The notes under the pieces are model-generated. The model was not told where the DNA came from. It ran no database searches and worked only from the letters and a program-made list of their open reading frames with translations. From NCBI GenBank assembly GCA_013316435.1, contig WSMR01000003.1:1-41800 (forward strand): a stretch of 41,800 nt of DNA, read 5' to 3'. This stretch comes from Candidatus Saccharimonadota bacterium (lineage in GTDB: Bacteria; Patescibacteriota; Saccharimonadia; Saccharimonadales; Saccharimonadaceae). Shown one piece after another: positions 8,999 to 18,983 of this stretch (within the stretch, counting starts at the first letter, position 1; every line of letters starts with the position of its first letter). The position numbers and the translations under genes were made by a program.

Positions 8999-10717
8999 TT
9001 GGTAAAGGAGTTTGACCTAGGTTCGGCTAAAGATGCACAAACGTGGTTTGCTGACCATGTCACGTTGGATGGCGAAGCTTATACTCTCGATCAAGATCAG
9101 GCCGCCGCGGTGCTCGACCGCCACAAAAATACTTTGGTAACGGCGCGGGCCGGTTCGGGCAAAACTCGGGTAATTGTCGCGAAAGTGGCTTATCTTGTGG
9201 CGGTTGAGCGAATCTCGCTTCGCGAGATTGCGATTTTCATGTTTAATCGCACCGCGGCGGCCGAGGTCAATGAGCGCATCGCCCGGGTCGAAGTTGACGG
9301 GTGTCAATTACCGGAGATCTCGGAGGGAATAAAGTCTCCATCTCTTTCTTTTCCCCCTCAGGTTGCTTCGACTTTCCATAAATTTGCGCTCGATGTTGTC
9401 AAAATGACTGGATTAAAGCCGGAAATCATTGATGAGGCCATACATGATCGGCTAGTGCGTGCGCAGTTAAAGAAAGCCGTAGTAAAAGCGCGTGCGAAAT
9501 TTTCACCGACCGACTATAGCGATCTTCTGAAACTGACTAATAGTTTTATCGCTCGCGCGGGGCAAAAATTTTGTGGCGAGGACGATCTCATGCGGCTAAA
9601 AACCGAAGTGGAAATGTATTCTACGCGTCACGCTGATGAGGAGACCTATCAAACGCGGATCAAAATTCACCAACTAGCGCTGATGACTTATTTCGGCTAT
9701 CTCGAACAGCTGAGATTGCCGAGGATTGATTTTAATTTGTTAATGCAAAAGGCAATTGAGGTTCTCGAAGCGGCGGGTAATGGGCAAATTTTTCCGGAGT
9801 TGCGCCATAAATTCCAAAATTTGCAATATATCATGGTGGACGAATATCAGGATTTTTCGTATCTTTTCTATGCAATTATTCGGACATTGAGGACGATTTG
9901 TCCCCCGGCGCATCTTTTTGCGGTGGGCGACGACTGGCAAGCAATTAATCGTTTTGCTGGCTCCGATGTGGACTATTTTTTGAATTTTGAAAAATATTTC
10001 CCGGAGGATTTCCAAAATATTCCGTTGCTCACGAATTACCGCAGTGACCGGGCGATTGTCGAAAATGCCAATGATTATATGCTAAAACACTATAGTCCGG
10101 AGGCGAAGCGCGCAGTGCCGTTTAGCCGTAAAAATGGTAAAATCTGTCGTAAAAAGCTTGCTAAAATTAAATTCGATAAAACTGATATTCTAGAGGACGG
10201 ACTAGGCGATGGACGCTATCAAAGAATTTTGCTGAGTGAAATTCGGCGAGCAAATAAGTTTACAGAACTAAGTGAAGACCCGGCTAAAGCGATTTTACCA
10301 GCAGCGAAGTTGCTAAAGGTTTGTACAAAAATTATTCAACAAAATCGCAAAAAGAGCGTCATGTTGCTGCATCGACATAATTTTACTAGTGTTGCTGGAG
10401 TGGACTTAGTGGTTTTTGAGCGCGCGTTGAGGAACTTATCTATCCAGGAGGGCATTATGACTCGGGGGGATTTTGATCGTCAAATTCGGATGATGACTAT
10501 GCATAAATCAAAGGGGTTAGAAGCGGATGTGGTGATTTTGCTGGAGTTAGATCAGGCACAGGTGCTCTCGAGTCACCCGTTTGCGACGATGTTTGAACTT
10601 TTCGATGACAATCTCGAGACTGAGAAAGCGGACCAACATCGGCTACTTTATGTAGCTTTGACGCGGGCGAGGCACAAATTATATATTCTGAGTAACGATC
10701 AAGAATTTGTCGCCTAG
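8999..10717 (+). CDS. UvrD/Rep-family (superfamily 1) ATP-dependent DNA helicase
   Basis: Walker A VTARAGSGKTRVIVAKVAYLV, Walker B MVDEYQDF, LLTNYRSDRAIVENAN, MTMHKSKGLEADVVILL, LLYVALTRARHKLYIL. TTG start is uncertain. Confidence 0.9.
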   Translation: MVKEFDLGSAKDAQTWFADHVTLDGEAYTLDQDQAAAVLDRHKNTLVTARAGSGKTRVIVAKVAYLVAVERISLREIAIFMFNRTAAAEVNERIARVEVDGCQLPEISEGIKSPSLSFPPQVASTFHKFALDVVKMTGLKPEIIDEAIHDRLVRAQLKKAVVKARAKFSPTDYSDLLKLTNSFIARAGQKFCGEDDLMRLKTEVEMYSTRHADEETYQTRIKIHQLALMTYFGYLEQLRLPRIDFNLLMQKAIEVLEAAGNGQIFPELRHKFQNLQYIMVDEYQDFSYLFYAIIRTLRTICPPAHLFAVGDDWQAINRFAGSDVDYFLNFEKYFPEDFQNIPLLTNYRSDRAIVENANDYMLKHYSPEAKRAVPFSRKNGKICRKKLAKIKFDKTDILEDGLGDGRYQRILLSEIRRANKFTELSEDPAKAILPAAKLLKVCTKIIQQNRKKSVMLLHRHNFTSVAGVDLVVFERALRNLSIQEGIMTRGDFDRQIRMMTMHKSKGLEADVVILLELDQAQVLSSHPFATMFELFDDNLETEKADQHRLLYVALTRARHKLYILSNDQEFVA

Positions 10718-10738
10718 CTAGCGACATCTCTTTATTTT
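10708..10738 (+). terminator. Putative terminator hairpin overlapping helicase stop codon
   Basis: TGTCGC-CTAGCTA-GCGACA followed by TCTCTTTATTTT. Confidence 0.55.
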
Positions 10739-11071
10739 ACATGATTTGGTCAATTTCTTTTGGGCTTTTTGCAAAAAGTCCAGTACTGATAGCAAGACCC
10801 CCTAGCGTGTTGTAGATGTCCGCTATCTGATTCATGGTATGGGTTTTGATTAGAAATACGGGCTCAATTTTTTCTTCGGTTTCTTTCGGTTTTTAAAGCC
10901 GCTCTCTTCCTTATATTCAAGTCGCGAAAGGTCATCCCAAGATGTGTCGCGCTCATGGAGGTCGTTTGCTAAGCTACCTCAAGTAATTTGTGTTTCAGTT
11001 TGTTCTGAATTAACGGCCGTCTGTTTATTGGCGCTGGTTTTTGTGTTAGGCGTCTTAATTACCTCCGACAT
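10737..11071 (-). pseudogene. Decaying minus-strand small gene (in-frame TGA plus a frameshift)
   Basis: Minus strand from 11071 reads MSEVIKTPNTKTSANKQTAVNSEQTETQIT*GSLANDLHERDTSWDDLSRLEYKEESGFKN, then after a frame change PKETEEKIEPVFLIKTHTMNQIADIYNTLGGLAISTGLFAKSPKEIDQIM*. Preceded by TTGACA-N18-TATAAT on the minus strand. Confidence 0.6.
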
Positions 11072-11229
11072 AATATGATATATTATATCATGGATAAAAT
11101 TTTTCTGTCAAAATTCGGGATTTTGTGGTAAAATTAAGTAAAGCTGTTTCTCGGAGAAGCTAGGATTAGCCACCTATAATGGCATCGGGCTCGCTGGGGG
11201 TAGCAGGATAATAACTATAAAGGATAAAC

Positions 11230-13329
11230 ATGGCAAGCGAAGTTAAAGACTTGAATAAGCTCCGCAATATTGGTATTATCGCCCATATTGATGCGGGCAA
11301 GACTACCACTTCCGAGGCGATTCTCTATCGTACCGGTTTGAAGCACAAAATTAGTTTGGTTAAAGGTGATGATGGTGGCGCTACTACCGACTGGATGGAT
11401 CAGGAGAAAGAGCGTGGTATCACTATTACCTCGGCGGCGGTGACTGCAGAATGGAAGGGGCACAAGATTAATATTATCGACACCCCGGGTCACATTGACT
11501 TTACGGCTGAAGTAGAGCGTAGCTTGCGGGTTTTGGATGGTGCGGTGGTCGTGTTCGACGGTAAGATGGGTGTTGAGGCGCAGTCTGAGACGGTATGGCG
11601 CCAGGCGACCAAATATGGTATTCCACGGATTTGCTTTGTGAATAAGATTAATCAAATTGGTGGCGATTTCTATAAGTCGCTTGATAGCATTCATAAGCGT
11701 TTGAGTAAAAATGCTGTGGCGGTGCACCTACCAATTGGTTTCGAGAAAGATGTTTGCGGAATTGTCGATCTAATCGATATGAAGGCTTATACTTACAAAG
11801 ATTACGCTGATCATGAGTTGACGGTTGGCGAGATTCCAGCTGATATGCAGGAAAAAGCCAAGAATGCACGTTCGATGTTGATTGAAGAAGCTGTGCAGGC
11901 TGATGAAGCTTTGATGGAGAAATTTTTCAATCAGGGTGAAGATGCAATTACTGAGGTAGAGCTCAAAGCCGCGCTTCGCAAGCGTGTACTGGATGGTGAT
12001 TTCTACCTTGTTACCGGTGGGGATGGTCGCGGCGTGATTGTTGAGAAGGTGCTTGATCTTGTGACGGATTTCTTGCCAAGCCCACTTGATCGCGATCAGG
12101 GAAAGACGGTTGGTATTAACCCGAAGACCGGTGAAGAAGAGATTCGCGAGGCGAAGGATTCTGAGCCACTGACGGCGTTGGCATTTAAGATTGCAACCGA
12201 TCCATTCGTTGGAAAATTGATCTTTATTCGAGTTTACGCTGGCGTGATGAAGACTGGCAGCACAATCCTCAATGCCACGACTGGCGATAAAGAGCGTGTT
12301 GGTCGCATCGTGCGAATGTTTGCGGATAAGCGTGAAGAAATCTCTGAGATTACAGCGGGCGATATTGCTGCGGTGGTCGGTCTAAAAGACGTTACGACCG
12401 GCACAACGATTTGTGATCCAGCCCATCCAATCCATCTTGAGAGTATCGAATTCCCGGATCCGCCGGTTAGTATTGCAGTTGAACCAAAGACCAAGAGCGA
12501 TCAAGAAAAAATGGCGCTCGGGCTAAGCAAAATGGCAGAGGAAGACCCAACCTTCCGCGTGCATACCGACGAAGAAACTGGCCAAACCATTATTTCGGGT
12601 ATGGGCGAGCTACACCTCGAGATTATTATTGACCGTTTGAAGCGCGAGCATAATGTTGACGCTAATACCGGCGCGCCGCAGGTGGCGTATCGCGAGACGA
12701 TTCGTGGCACTGCTGAAGCTCAGGGCAAACACGTCAAGCAGTCCGGTGGTCGTGGTCAATATGGTGATGTTTGGATTAAGTTTGAGCCGAATGAAGCCGG
12801 TAAAGGTTTTGAGTTTATCGATCAGATTAAGGGTGGCGTGGTGCCACAAGAATATCGCAAGCCAGTTCAACAGGGTGTTGAAGAGACCTTGAATGGGGGC
12901 GTGATTGCGGGTTATCCGGTGGTTGATGTCAAGGCGACGCTCTACGACGGTAGTTATCACGATGTCGACTCGAGCGAACTTGCCTTCAAGCTCGCTGGTA
13001 GCTTGGCGACCCGTGAAGGTATCAAGAAAGCACAGCCAGTATTGCTTGAGCCGATGATGAAGCTTGAAGTGACTACTCCGGAAGAATTCATGGGTGATGT
13101 GATTGGTGATGTCAATGCTCGTCGTGGTCGGGTTGATAGCATGGAAGATTTGACCGGTGGGGCAAAGCTGATCAAGGCTTTTGTACCGCTAGCAAATTTA
13201 TTTGGCTATACATCGGATCTTCGTTCAATGTCCCAAGGTCGTGCTGCAAGTAGTATGGAACTTTACGCTTATGAGGAAGTTCCGCCAAACGTTGCACAAG
13301 AGATTATCGAAAAACGAAATACGAAATAG
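11230..13329 (+). CDS. fusA: Translation elongation factor G
   Basis: [61 protein letters not shown]-terminal [21 protein letters not shown]. Confidence 0.98.
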   Translation: MASEVKDLNKLRNIGIIAHIDAGKTTTSEAILYRTGLKHKISLVKGDDGGATTDWMDQEKERGITITSAAVTAEWKGHKINIIDTPGHIDFTAEVERSLRVLDGAVVVFDGKMGVEAQSETVWRQATKYGIPRICFVNKINQIGGDFYKSLDSIHKRLSKNAVAVHLPIGFEKDVCGIVDLIDMKAYTYKDYADHELTVGEIPADMQEKAKNARSMLIEEAVQADEALMEKFFNQGEDAITEVELKAALRKRVLDGDFYLVTGGDGRGVIVEKVLDLVTDFLPSPLDRDQGKTVGINPKTGEEEIREAKDSEPLTALAFKIATDPFVGKLIFIRVYAGVMKTGSTILNATTGDKERVGRIVRMFADKREEISEITAGDIAAVVGLKDVTTGTTICDPAHPIHLESIEFPDPPVSIAVEPKTKSDQEKMALGLSKMAEEDPTFRVHTDEETGQTIISGMGELHLEIIIDRLKREHNVDANTGAPQVAYRETIRGTAEAQGKHVKQSGGRGQYGDVWIKFEPNEAGKGFEFIDQIKGGVVPQEYRKPVQQGVEETLNGGVIAGYPVVDVKATLYDGSYHDVDSSELAFKLAGSLATREGIKKAQPVLLEPMMKLEVTTPEEFMGDVIGDVNARRGRVDSMEDLTGGAKLIKAFVPLANLFGYTSDLRSMSQGRAASSMELYAYEEVPPNVAQEIIEKRNTK

Positions 13330-13330
13330 G

Positions 13331-13361
13331 AAAAACCTCCCCGAAAGGGGAGGTTTTTACG
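13331..13361 (+). terminator. Rho-independent terminator downstream of fusA
   Basis: AAAAACCTCCCC-GAAA-GGGGAGGTTTTT perfect hairpin with T tail. Confidence 0.92.
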
Positions 13362-13384
13362 GGTAGTATCGCTAAGTCAAAAAG

Positions 13385-14020
13385 TTAAATTCCAGCATAT
13401 TCAGTGACGGTTATATATTGGTTCCCATCATGGAATATATTGTCGCCCTGTTTCTCTGGATCTATGAGCTTAAGCTCATTTTCAAAGGTAACATAGCCGA
13501 GATCCTCGGTAACTAAAGTCTTCTCGGAGTTGCCTTTTCCATCGACGCGTATACTAATATCATAGGTAGGTGTAAAACCCAATCTGGTACGCGGGGCTTC
13601 AAAGCGTAGGCGCAGATCATTCCCGATAATCCAGGAGAATCCATGACCTTCATCCTTCGGTCCAGTAAAGAATAATTCGATTCCACCCACGAATACTCTG
13701 AAGGCACTAATATACCAACCTGGGCGATTGCCACGCACTATTTCGGCATAGCTATCCACGAATATATGCTGAATGCTCACCCTCCCAGCGTCGTCAAACA
13801 AATCTGATTTCGAAAGGGATATAAGCCTCTCGAGCTCATTACTATAAGCGCTGAGTGGTCGTTTTGGGCAAGTCATTTTTAGCGGCAAGCATTCTTTATC
13901 GGTATTCATGTCAAAATCCCATCTTTTGTTCAGGTTTGTATCTGCCCCTATAACCATATAGCCTTCATAGCCGATTGTACTGTCGCGTTTGACATCTCTA
14001 GAATATGTTGTAATTCTCAT
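13385..14020 (-). CDS. Uncharacterised protein (211 aa, no family recognised)
   Basis: Long minus-strand ORF with its own sigma70-like promoter and structured leader upstream on the same strand; located between fusA and the RR/HK module. Confidence 0.75.
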   Translation of the reverse strand: MRITTYSRDVKRDSTIGYEGYMVIGADTNLNKRWDFDMNTDKECLPLKMTCPKRPLSAYSNELERLISLSKSDLFDDAGRVSIQHIFVDSYAEIVRGNRPGWYISAFRVFVGGIELFFTGPKDEGHGFSWIIGNDLRLRFEAPRTRLGFTPTYDISIRVDGKGNSEKTLVTEDLGYVTFENELKLIDPEKQGDNIFHDGNQYITVTEYAGI

Positions 14021-14037
14021 AGTGACTCCTCCTTCTT

Positions 14038-14091
14038 GATAATTGCATTTGTACTAATCCTATGACAGAATTAGTAATTCATGCAATTATC
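14038..14091 (-). promoter_or_regulatory. Nested inverted repeat in 5' leader of the 211-aa minus-strand gene
   Basis: Outer arms GATAATTGCAT (14038-14048)/ATGCAATTATC (14081-14091); inner arms TACTAAT (14052-14058)/ATTAGTA (14070-14076). Confidence 0.6.
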
Positions 14092-14120
14092 GGAGATATA
14101 TTGCGATACTTTCAATGTTC

Positions 14121-14144
14121 CATAAGTATCATATGGTACTTATG
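14121..14144 (-). promoter_or_regulatory. Near-perfect 24-bp palindrome at predicted transcription start of the 211-aa gene
   Basis: CATAAGTATCATATGGTACTTATG: 8-bp perfect arms, total palindrome apart from one symmetric mismatch pair. Confidence 0.6.
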
Positions 14145-14149
14145 CCTCC

Positions 14150-14178
14150 ATTATATCATACCTTTATAAAAAAGTCAA
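14150..14178 (-). promoter_or_regulatory. Sigma70-like promoter (TTGACT-N17-TATAAT) for the minus-strand 211-aa gene
   Basis: Minus strand: TTGACTTTTTTATAAAGGTATGATATAAT. Confidence 0.75.
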
Positions 14179-14395
14179 TACTACTTGTGCTAAAATCGCT
14201 AAAAACACAAGAAAATATTAAAAAATGTTGTGATTTTGACAAAGAGAGACAACAGCTCCGAAGTCGAGGCTAAAATCGTTGTAATTTTGACAACAAAATA
14301 CGCTATAGTGCAGGCGAGAACCGCTATTTCTTGCATTTTAGTAAGATTATGAGGCAAGGGTGGATATTTTTGTAGGTTTTCGTTATAATAGAATT

Positions 14396-15091
14396 ATGGC
14401 GAGGATATTATTGATTGAGGACGAAGCTGCAATTCGACGGATGCTTAGTGAAATTTTGGTGGGTGCTGGGTATGATGTTGCCGAGTTGACGGATTTTGGG
14501 AATCTTGATGACCTGAACCGTGGCGTTGAGGGCTCGGGGGCGGACTTGATTTTACTCGATCTTGGGCTGGCGGGGCTGAGTGGGCTAGAGCTGCTCAGGC
14601 GGCTTAGGCAGAATTCTGATATCCCAGTAATTATTTTGACTGGTGAAACTGCGGAGGCGAAGGAGCTTTTGGCAATGGGCTATGGGGCGGACGACTTTGT
14701 TTCGAAGCCGTATAAGCCTGAGCTCTTGCTGCTGAGGATTCGGGCAGTTCTTCGGCGGACTTTGGAGCGATCTCGCTCGGATATTTACAGCTTCGCTGGC
14801 GCCAAGATTGACCTGGCGCGCGGAGTAATTTTGCACCAAGATCATCGTACGCACTTGACAAAGAATGAGATGATTATTTTGCGACAGCTCTTAGAAGAGC
14901 GCGGGAAGATTGTTTCGCGCGAAACTTTGATGACTGAGCTTTGGAATAATCAAGAATATATCAACGATAATGCCCTGACCGTGAATGTTAGTCGTTTGCG
15001 CACAAAATTAGAAAAGATTGCCGGAAAGAACGTAATTGAAACACGCAAAGGTTTAGGTTATAGCTTGGTTGAAGCTGAACATGGGGAATAA
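14396..15091 (+). CDS. OmpR/PhoB-family response regulator
   Basis: Receiver MARILLIEDEAAIRRMLSEIL...LILLDLGLAGLSG...VIILTGE...GADDFVSKPY; winged-helix C-term LTKNEMIILRQLLEERGKIVSRETLMTELW...VNVSRLRTKLEK...RKGLGYSL. Start at ATG 14396, 6 nt after TATAAT. Confidence 0.93.
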   Translation: MARILLIEDEAAIRRMLSEILVGAGYDVAELTDFGNLDDLNRGVEGSGADLILLDLGLAGLSGLELLRRLRQNSDIPVIILTGETAEAKELLAMGYGADDFVSKPYKPELLLLRIRAVLRRTLERSRSDIYSFAGAKIDLARGVILHQDHRTHLTKNEMIILRQLLEERGKIVSRETLMTELWNNQEYINDNALTVNVSRLRTKLEKIAGKNVIETRKGLGYSLVEAEHGE

Positions 15092-16112
15092 AGTGAAGCA
15101 GTTTAGCCTGAAAAATTATTTACACGACAAGGTCACCGAATTGATCGTTTTTGCCGTTTTGCTGGTGGTCTTTGCAATTTTTTGCAGAGCTTTTGGGCTA
15201 AAAATCGAGGCGATTATCATGATTATCGCACTAATCCTAATGGCGATAATTGGTCTAGGCCTGTATGAATACTTTCGTAAAAAACAGTTTTATGAACAAT
15301 TGCAGTCAAATTTAATTAAGCTTGACCAGGCATATCTTATTACGGAAATGCTCGAACAGCCAAATTTTCTTGAAGGAGAGATTTTATATGACGTATGTTA
15401 TGAGCTAGATAAATCAATGTTGGAGAAAATTAGCGATCTAGAACAGTCGAGCCGGGATTTCCAAGAATATATTGAGCTTTGGCTGCATGAAATTAAGAGT
15501 CCACTGGTAGCACTAAATCTGCTGGCGGAGAAAAACGCCTCACCGGAGTTTGGACGCGAGCTGGGGCGCGTGAATGATTTGGCGGAGCAAGTATTATATT
15601 TTGTGCGCGCCGAAAGTTCAGCAAAAGATTATTTGCTCGGTAGTTGTGAACTTAGTGAAATTGTCAAGGCGGTTTTGCTAGATTGCCGTACACAAATTCA
15701 GCTACAGCAAGTTGAGATTATTACCGGGAATCTAACTGGAACTATTCATAGTGATGCGAAATGGCTGAAATTTATGGTCGGGCAGGTGCTGGTCAATGCC
15801 CTAAAATATGGTGCGACCAAAATTAGCTTTGAACTGGAGCACGAAGCAAAAGACAGTATCCTCAAGATCCGTGATAATGGAATCGGGATTGCACCGGAGG
15901 ATTTGCCGCGGGTGTTTGACAAGACTTTTACTGGTCAAAATGGGCACGGTAAAACCGGTGCGCGCTCGACTGGTATGGGGCTTTATCTCGTGAAAACTTT
16001 GACGGATAAGTTGGGTCATAAAGTTGAGATTGATTCAAAAACTGGTAATGATTCTTTCACAGAAGTAAAGTTTTATTTTGGCGAGCACGATTATTACAAA
16101 AATGTTTGCTAG
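15081..16112 (+). CDS. Sensor histidine kinase (two N-terminal TM helices, BceS-like)
   Basis: Two TM segments, H-box IELWLHEIKSPLVALNLL, N-box QVLVNALKYG, G-boxes LKIRDNGIGIAPEDLPRVFDKTFTGQNG, STGMGLYLVKTL. Confidence 0.92.
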   Translation: MGNKVKQFSLKNYLHDKVTELIVFAVLLVVFAIFCRAFGLKIEAIIMIIALILMAIIGLGLYEYFRKKQFYEQLQSNLIKLDQAYLITEMLEQPNFLEGEILYDVCYELDKSMLEKISDLEQSSRDFQEYIELWLHEIKSPLVALNLLAEKNASPEFGRELGRVNDLAEQVLYFVRAESSAKDYLLGSCELSEIVKAVLLDCRTQIQLQQVEIITGNLTGTIHSDAKWLKFMVGQVLVNALKYGATKISFELEHEAKDSILKIRDNGIGIAPEDLPRVFDKTFTGQNGHGKTGARSTGMGLYLVKTLTDKLGHKVEIDSKTGNDSFTEVKFYFGEHDYYKNVC

Positions 16113-16173
16113 CCGTAAGATTGAGCCGACGACAATTTCCTGCTGATTCGCTAGAATGAAGCAAAGGAGTATC

Positions 16174-16974
16174 ATGAAAAAAGCGAAGAATAAAGTAAAT
16201 AATCAAACTGTGCGACAAATTCTCAAACTTGAAAGTGTCGAGAAATATTATGGTAGCCGCTCGGCATTAACCAAGGCAGTCGATCGTATTTCGTTTACGG
16301 TCGATAGTAGTGAGTTTGTCGCTATTATGGGGGCGAGTGGTTCCGGCAAAACAACACTACTCAATTGTATTGCAACCATTGACCGGGTCACCGCGGGAAA
16401 AATTTATGTGGATGGGGAGGACATTACGCGCCTAAAGGGCGAGAAATTAAATCGTTTCCGACGCGAGGAACTAGGTTTTGTCTTTCAAGATTTCAATCTA
16501 CTCGATACGTTGACGGCGCGCGAGAACATTGCGCTCGCGCTTGCAATTCAGAAAGTCCATCCGTTGGAGATTACTGATCGAGTCGAGAAAGTAAGTAGTG
16601 AGCTAGGCATTAGCAAAGTTCTAGACAAATTCCCCTATCAGATGTCGGGTGGACAAAAGCAGCGCGTAGCTTCGGCGCGAGCGATTATCACTGACCCAAA
16701 ATTAGTGCTAGCTGATGAGCCGACTGGAGCACTAGATTCGCGCTCAGCAAGGATGTTGCTGGAGCAGCTTGAGGAGTTGAATCAGCGGTTTGATTCGACA
16801 ATTTTGATGGTGACTCATGATGCATTTGCGGCGTCTTACGCTAAGCGGGTGATTTTCCTAAAAGACGGGAAGATTTTTAATGAAATTCGGCGCGGCGATC
16901 ATTCACGCAAAGAATTCTTTGACCAAATTATTGATGTAGTAACGGCGCTTGGAGGAGATACAAATGTTCTCTAA
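16174..16974 (+). CDS. ABC transporter ATP-binding protein (BceA/MacB-like)
   Basis: Walker A GASGSGKTTLLNCIATI, signature QMSGGQKQRVASARAI, Walker B LVLADEPTGALD. SD aaaggag before ATG 16174. Confidence 0.94.
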   Translation: MKKAKNKVNNQTVRQILKLESVEKYYGSRSALTKAVDRISFTVDSSEFVAIMGASGSGKTTLLNCIATIDRVTAGKIYVDGEDITRLKGEKLNRFRREELGFVFQDFNLLDTLTARENIALALAIQKVHPLEITDRVEKVSSELGISKVLDKFPYQMSGGQKQRVASARAIITDPKLVLADEPTGALDSRSARMLLEQLEELNQRFDSTILMVTHDAFAASYAKRVIFLKDGKIFNEIRRGDHSRKEFFDQIIDVVTALGGDTNVL

Positions 16975-18964
16975 ATTGGCTTTTCGCAATCTTAAACGTA
17001 GCTTCAAAGATTATGCGATTTATTTTTTCACTTTAGCTTTGGGTGTTGCGATTTTCTATATCTTTAATGCACTCGAAACTCAAAGTGTGATGCTTAAAAT
17101 CAGTGATTATATGCTGGAAATTGTGAAATTGATGAATAGCGTGATGTCGGGCGTGAGCGTATTCGTGGCGTTAGTACTAGGATTTTTGATAATTTATGCC
17201 TCGCGGTTTTTGATTAAGCGGCGTAGTCAAGAATTTGGTACCTACATGTTGCTTGGTATGAGTAAGCGTAAGATTGCAATGATTATGCTGCTCGAGACCT
17301 TGATGATTGGGATTTTCTCACTCGTTGCCGGGTTACTTGTTGGCGTAGCACTCTCGCAATTTATGAGTGTTTTGGTTGCGAATATGTTTGAAGCTGATAT
17401 GACAAGTTTTGGCTTTGTGTTTTCAGGACCGGCTTGCGTTAAGACGCTAATTTATTTCGTGATTATTTTCTTGGTTGTAATGCTGTTAAATACTTTTATT
17501 ATCGCTCGGCAGAGATTAATCAAGCTGCTACAAGCGCGGCGTACGACTGAAACAGTCAAAGTGCGCAAGACTTGGCTCGCATCAATTGTGCTGATGGTAG
17601 GGGTATCGCTGCTAGGATGGGCTTATTGGATGGTGACTCTGAACTCTAGGCATCTAGATGATAGTAATATCATGTTTGTGCTTGCGGCTGGCGCGATTGG
17701 TACAGCATTCTTCTTTTGGTCGGTGGCAACGATTATTGTCAAGCTCTTCCAAAAGACAAAACTCTATAACCGGGGCTTAAACGCCTTTACCTTGCGGCAG
17801 TTTAGCAGTGCGATTAATACTTCGGCAGTGGCAATGACGATGATTTGTTTGATGCTTTTTGTAACTATTTGTGTATCGGCTTCGGCAATTTCATTGCACG
17901 AAAGTATGACTGCAAACTCTGATAAGGCAATGCCGGTTGATATTCAGTATCCATCAAAGCTTGCGGATCAGAGTGAGTCAGTGGAGGCATTGAAGGATTA
18001 CGGTATCGACCTTAACACGATGATGGCAGAGCAGATGCGCTACGAAATTGCTTATAGCGATAGTCCCACCTATGGAGATATTCTTGACAAAGCGATGCCG
18101 GCGGATGGAGCTGTCCTGTTTAATACTGATGCAATTCTACCAATGATGCATGTAAGTGACTATAATGCGCTTTCTGATTTCTTTCATAATCAAAAAGTAG
18201 AACTAAAGGATAATGAATATGCGATTGTGGCTGATTTTGCTACCATGGTTGAGTTGTTTGAACGGGCTTTACCAACGCAGCCAAAGATTGAGATAGCAGG
18301 AAGAAATCTCTATCCCGCTACTGATGAAGTGATTGACGGTATGTACCAACTGTCCACTGCTACTAGTACGAATACCGGCCTGGTTGTAGTGCCGGATGAT
18401 ATTAAATTTCGCGAAGATGATGCTACATGGTATACAGTCGGTAACTTCCGAGAGAATGTAGACGCGCAGGACTTAACTGACAAGATTCTAAAGATTCGCG
18501 ACCAAGAACTTAAAAATACCGCGAGATACTTTATGATTGAAACGAAGCAGATGTTGCTTAATTCAAACATCGGTATTAATGCAATTGTAACTTTCGTGGC
18601 GTTATATCTTGGGATTATCTTCCTAATTGCGAGTGCAGCGCTTTTAGCTTTGAAACAGCTCTCTGAAAGTAGTGACAATCGCGCTAAATATGCCATTTTG
18701 CAAAAATTAGGTGTTGATAATAAAATGCTGAATCATGCACTAGGTGTACAAATCGGGATTTTCTTCGCTTTGCCGCTGATCGTCGCGATTATCCATGCGA
18801 TTTGTGGGATCATTTTCTGTGATGAAGTTCTAGGGATTTTTGGTGGCATTAAAATCGATTATTCAATGGCAGGAATCGCGTTAGTATTCCTTGCTATTTA
18901 TGGCGGATACTTCCTGATCACGTACTTTAGTAGCAAGCGTATGATCAGAGAACGGAGAATTTAG
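16964..18964 (+). CDS. ABC transporter permease (FtsX-like, BceB-like)
   Basis: MFSKLAFRNLKRSFKDYAIYFFTLALGVAIFYIFNAL, multiple TM helices, large extracellular domain, C-terminal FtsX-type TM region; overlaps the ATPase gene. Confidence 0.9.
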   Translation: MFSKLAFRNLKRSFKDYAIYFFTLALGVAIFYIFNALETQSVMLKISDYMLEIVKLMNSVMSGVSVFVALVLGFLIIYASRFLIKRRSQEFGTYMLLGMSKRKIAMIMLLETLMIGIFSLVAGLLVGVALSQFMSVLVANMFEADMTSFGFVFSGPACVKTLIYFVIIFLVVMLLNTFIIARQRLIKLLQARRTTETVKVRKTWLASIVLMVGVSLLGWAYWMVTLNSRHLDDSNIMFVLAAGAIGTAFFFWSVATIIVKLFQKTKLYNRGLNAFTLRQFSSAINTSAVAMTMICLMLFVTICVSASAISLHESMTANSDKAMPVDIQYPSKLADQSESVEALKDYGIDLNTMMAEQMRYEIAYSDSPTYGDILDKAMPADGAVLFNTDAILPMMHVSDYNALSDFFHNQKVELKDNEYAIVADFATMVELFERALPTQPKIEIAGRNLYPATDEVIDGMYQLSTATSTNTGLVVVPDDIKFREDDATWYTVGNFRENVDAQDLTDKILKIRDQELKNTARYFMIETKQMLLNSNIGINAIVTFVALYLGIIFLIASAALLALKQLSESSDNRAKYAILQKLGVDNKMLNHALGVQIGIFFALPLIVAIIHAICGIIFCDEVLGIFGGIKIDYSMAGIALVFLAIYGGYFLITYFSSKRMIRERRI

Positions 18965-18983
18965 ACCAAGTTGTTATGCTGCT

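Noticed and set aside
10979-10981. UGA reassignment as explanation for the in-frame TGA in the minus-strand gene upstream of fusA
   Set aside because: A second lesion (frameshift) is needed in the same gene and TGA serves as a normal stop elsewhere, so pseudogenisation is simpler.
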